From Phytoseiulus persimilis (Eukaryota > Arthropoda > Arachnida > Mesostigmata > Phytoseiidae), in the NCBI GenBank assembly GCA_037576195.1, contig CM075101.1:52204001-52268000 (forward strand): a stretch of DNA of 64,000 bases, written 5' to 3'. Numbering within the stretch: the stretch's first letter is position 1; every line of letters starts with the position of its first letter. Positions 60,822 through 64,000 of the stretch are shown one piece after another. A program made the translations under genes and the position numbers. The notes under the pieces are model-generated. The model was not told the origin of the DNA. It did no database searches and was given only the letters and a program-made list of their open reading frames with translations.

Positions 60822-62400
60822 AGTATGCAACCAATTCATCAGAGGGTGCAGAGAACAAACTGCGACGGGTTTCAACCGCAAGAGTCTCAAAGTTCCTCAC
60901 GCTCGCCCATGCTCCACGAAGCCGGAGCGCCGCGGATTGTCAACGAAGCCTGAAGTCAAGAAAGAGTCGCGCGAACTGCGATCCCAGTTGATCTACCCGG
61001 CGATCATGGGAGAAGCCACTTGCTGTGTCAAAACAAAAGGAGCCCTCAGTAACCAGACGCACGCTGTTTCCATCAAGAGAGAGAGAGAGAGAGAGAGAGA
61101 GACGTTCGTTATCGTGTTGTGGAAAGCTCCCGGGACTGCGTTCGATGTTCGCGTTTCTAAACTTCAGGAATCCGCATGATCGTTCTAAATCAGTGGAGGT
61201 GTGCTTCTGGAGACCGAGAAAATGGGTAAACCCTCAGAGAGCAGATTCAAACGATGGAACGACTCACCGTTCTTTCATAGACTCTCTGGACGCTGCTCTG
61301 AGACAATACGCCTTTCTGGTTGAACGATTCCGCTTTCCGAGCTTTGACGCCGCTGCTTCTACTCGATCGGACGTTCCTGATCGTGATCAGTTGACTTTCT
61401 TTCGAAAAGCTCACTGGCACTGTCCCCTCTCTTCCCCTTATCACAAAAACGAACGCCCTCCGCGTCTCCCACATGAGCTCCGCCGGGTTCTGGACCGGAC
61501 CGGCTTCCAGGACAATGCGTTGTTGTCCTTAAGCCGCCAACCGGAATCTCCCGGTTCAGCGGCAGCTGTTGAGTTGTTCGTTTGAACTAGCAGAGGAGGG
61601 CGGACGGAGCAGTCCGTGACGTTCCCTGACTCGGTCCTCAGGAGCAGCGATGGGAGAGGACGACGGCAACTCCCGAAACATTCTGAAGCACAGCTTCTCA
61701 TGGATATTTATGGCCGCGTCTAACAGGATTCTTTTGAGTTTTGAATTGAGCCCGGGCGCCTCCTTATTTCTCTCAGGAAGGTTGCTGGAGAACCGCTCTG
61801 GGAATGAGTGTGGAAGCTTACTCTTGATTAGCCGCGAAGAAAGTCGAGGCGGAGGGTCCGGACACGGGATCCAACCGGACGGTTTTGTTATCCGTTTCCT
61901 CAAACTGCTCCTCAGACACGCAGTCGAGAGGTGTTTTGAGCAAGAGTCATGAACCTGCCGCGAATCTCAGATTTTTCAGTAACGCTGATCGTCGTTCCAA
62001 GCTCCGTCGCTAGATCGAAAGTCGTTGTCGTCCACCCCAGGGGAGGTTGGGAAATCTCCGAACTTCATCATGATGCACAAGCATTCGATCGACGAGCGAC
62101 TCAAGTAATTCTCCCTCGATCGTTTACGCATTGATCTGAGAGTGCCTGGGTGCGCATAGAGCGACTCCATAGTTTCGTCGCCGTTCGCGCAATCGAAATG
62201 CTTTGATGATCTCGATACCATCGAGCTGAAAAATTCTTGAGACCAACAATGCCCACTCTGGCAACGGGTCCATGACATTTCAATCATCGAGTGCATTCCC
62301 GGGAAGCTGAATTATTGAGCGCTGACCTCGAATAATTCAAGGCGAGACTCGTCATGCAACGGGCATTCTCCAGACGACGTGGGCCTCATGCTCTTCCTGA
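60822..62400. other. Intergenic between the two polyamine oxidases
   Basis: Contains the AG microsatellite at 61076-61102. The minus-strand frame 61556-61903 (LKRILLDAAINIHEKLCFRM) and plus frame 61249-61585 (LDAALRQYAFLVERFRFPSF) are protein-like but overlap no known family. The missing first exon(s) of the second oxidase should be in the right part. Confidence 0.35.
61076..61102. repeat. (AG)n microsatellite
   Basis: An uninterrupted run of AG dinucleotides of about 27 bases. Simple sequence repeat; no coding meaning. Confidence 0.9.
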
Positions 62401-64000
62401 CTCCTGAGCCTTTCTGCTCCGAAAAAAACCGAAGAGGAGCTCGAGTACCATGTTATACTTTCAGACGGAAACGCGAGGAAGGGCTCGAAGCCAGTCACCG
62501 AAGTCTCGGAGATCCCGATATCGGATTCAGCACGGCCCCGTGTCCATCGTGCTGTAGTCGTCGTCGGCGCGGGAGCTGCGGGTTTGGGTGCAGCGTTGCG
62601 GCTAGCTGGAGCAGGCATCGACTTCGTGGTCCTGGAAGCGCAAAGTGAGCCGGGTGGACGAATCCGAACGCAGCATTGCGGTAGGTCGTTCTCGGCTCCA
62701 CGTAATCCACTTGCTCAGAAATACGCAGTTCTACTGTGTTGCGATCGGGAATGATGCATCCTCCATCCTTACATCGAATAAGCTCTATGAGTCGTTGCAG
62801 AGGGCAAATGCCTGGAGTTGGGCGCTCAATGGGTTCATGGCGAGAGAGACAATCCTCTCTATCAACTCTGCGTAGAGCACGACTTGCTCACGGATCCCAA
62901 GGTCGACTTTTCGTCAGAAGGCAAAGGTCAGGTCAATGCCGCTTTCGAGCTTCTCGCGACCAAGCTGAGAGCCCTGAACTGATAGGAAGTAGTTTATCCG
63001 AACTCAAACGACGAATTACTTCAGGTATGTTTTTCCTCCCGGACGGGACCCAGGTTCCGAGTTCAACGGTTGAGTCAGCAATCAGAATATTGGATGGCGT
63101 GAAGGAGGAACTAGCATCATTCAAGAGCCAATCGAGTGAGTAAATCCTGGGCACATACTCCTAGCTGAACGCTGACGCGTCCCGAGAATCGGCAGAAACT
63201 CACCTTCCTTCAATCAGCATTGTGCTGACTCCATTCTATGAAATTCAGGCGAGAAGCTGAACTTCAAGTCGGTGGGCGAAATGTATCGCGGCCGCTTCGA
63301 AGAAACCAGATCGAAAGGTCCTGCGATCGACTCCAAGATGAGGGCGATAATGGATTGGTACACCAAGTTCGAAATAGTCGACAATGCTTGCAAAGACATC
63401 GACAACTTGTCCTTGAGGTACGACCGTAGCGTTTCATCGGTAGAGTATTTGCTGCCGTCGGAGGTAGATTTGACAGCTGAAGGGGTTGTCAGTGATATCG
63501 TTCAAACTGAACTTGAATCGCCAGCGGATTCGGACACTATGTTGAATGTCCGGGAGTGTATTACATCAATTTCAAAAATGGTTACGACTCGTTCACGGAG
63601 ACTGTCCTCCGGAATTTACCCAGGGACAGCGTGCAGCCATCGACCCCGGTGGAGTACGTCAAATGGTCGGAAGATTCCAAGGTCAGTCTTCAAATGCAAA
63701 GCTTCAGGAAGTCAATTAACTTGAGATGCTTCGCGGATGGAACCCCTCGAATGACGAACTGGCAAGAGTATACTGACTCCCCCTCTGGCCTTGAGTTTGA
63801 GGCAATTGGCACAGTACCAGCTTGATCCGCCTGATCCTCAAGGCCCAATATGTCTGTGGTTTCGCGACACGAGAGGGCCCTGTCCCTCTCGCGGGATTCG
63901 GGAGCAGTCCGACGGAAGGCTGCTTGTCGCCTTCCTCCCGAGAACGGGATTCAGGTTTGATGAACACTCAAGTCCCAACCATTTTCTTTTAATTTGTGCG
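62401..64000 (+). CDS. Flavin polyamine oxidase, second of two, both ends incomplete
   Basis: Exons in phase: up to 62680 (frame open from 62401), 62801-62926, 63025-63135, 63249-63417 and 63525-63681; the rest lies beyond the window. The first visible exon has a divergent leader (EEELEYHVILSDGNARKG) before the Rossmann motif VVVVGAGAAGLGAALRLAGA and SEPGGRIRTQHC; the next restores LELGAQWVHGERDNPLYQLC, with the same ten-residue spacing between GGRI and E(L/F)GA as the neighbour gene. Then FFLPDGTQVPSSTVESAIRI, FKSVGEMYRGRF, and LSLSGFGHYVECPGVYYINF. It is clearly a paralogue of the first oxidase but far diverged, with a different exon pattern, so the duplication is old or the genes belong to different subfamilies. 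No start codon is visible in frame: an upstream exon is missing. From 63682 to 64000 no further exon was recognised. Confidence 0.85.

Overview
This window is nuclear DNA from an animal, most likely an arthropod. The genes are split by many short introns (about 50-150 bp) with ordinary GT..AG borders, polyadenylation signals follow several stop codons, and the recognisable proteins are animal families, including an arthropod-type gustatory receptor. Compact genes, near-balanced base composition and the receptor repertoire would fit a mesostigmatid or phytoseiid mite, but that assignment is inference. Most genes below were rebuilt exon by exon from matching splice phases; the recognised families rest on remembered homology, not on a search.

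Layout. 1-1149 (-): 5' part of a cytochrome bc1 core protein 2 gene, running off the left edge. 2198-8854 (+): complete KCTD9 gene whose 4.5 kb intron holds a complete ketimine reductase / mu-crystallin (CRYM-type) gene on the same strand (6678-7761) and a stretch of unassigned coding-like sequence. 9325-10141 (-): mitochondrial ribosomal protein S10, lacking its first exon. 10142-13508: unassigned coding-like fragments. 13509-14764 (-): seven-membrane-segment gustatory receptor. 14765-27432: gene-poor, with an AT-rich island, a proline-rich protein gene (19575-20409, -) and a small membrane protein gene (21265-21930, -). 27433-29665 (-): new-looking CUB-like + LDLa single-pass receptor. 29666-35389: no confident gene, but a MITE-like element and a hAT transposase relic.

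The right half is gene-dense. An RNF8-like FHA+RING ubiquitin ligase (35390-37281, -) lies head to head with a PCGF3/5 Polycomb RING protein (38194-39761, +); both families act on histone H2A ubiquitylation. Casein kinase 1 alpha follows (41812-46478, -). A transposon graveyard (about 48.8-52.6 kb) holds at least three further copies of the hAT relic and a frameshifted non-LTR reverse transcriptase relic. Succinate dehydrogenase iron-sulfur subunit (54029-55440, -) is divergent from a ZNF830-type zinc-finger protein (56401-57332, +). Two flavin polyamine oxidase genes in tandem (58183-60477 complete; 62401 to the right edge, incomplete) end the window.

Three genes (core protein 2, MRPS10, SDHB) serve mitochondrial respiration or translation, but there is no operon-like logic: neighbours are on mixed strands. 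The least explained signals are the nested gene in KCTD9, the CUB/LDLa receptor, the shared hAT relic family and several orphan exons that look coding but belong to no recognised gene.
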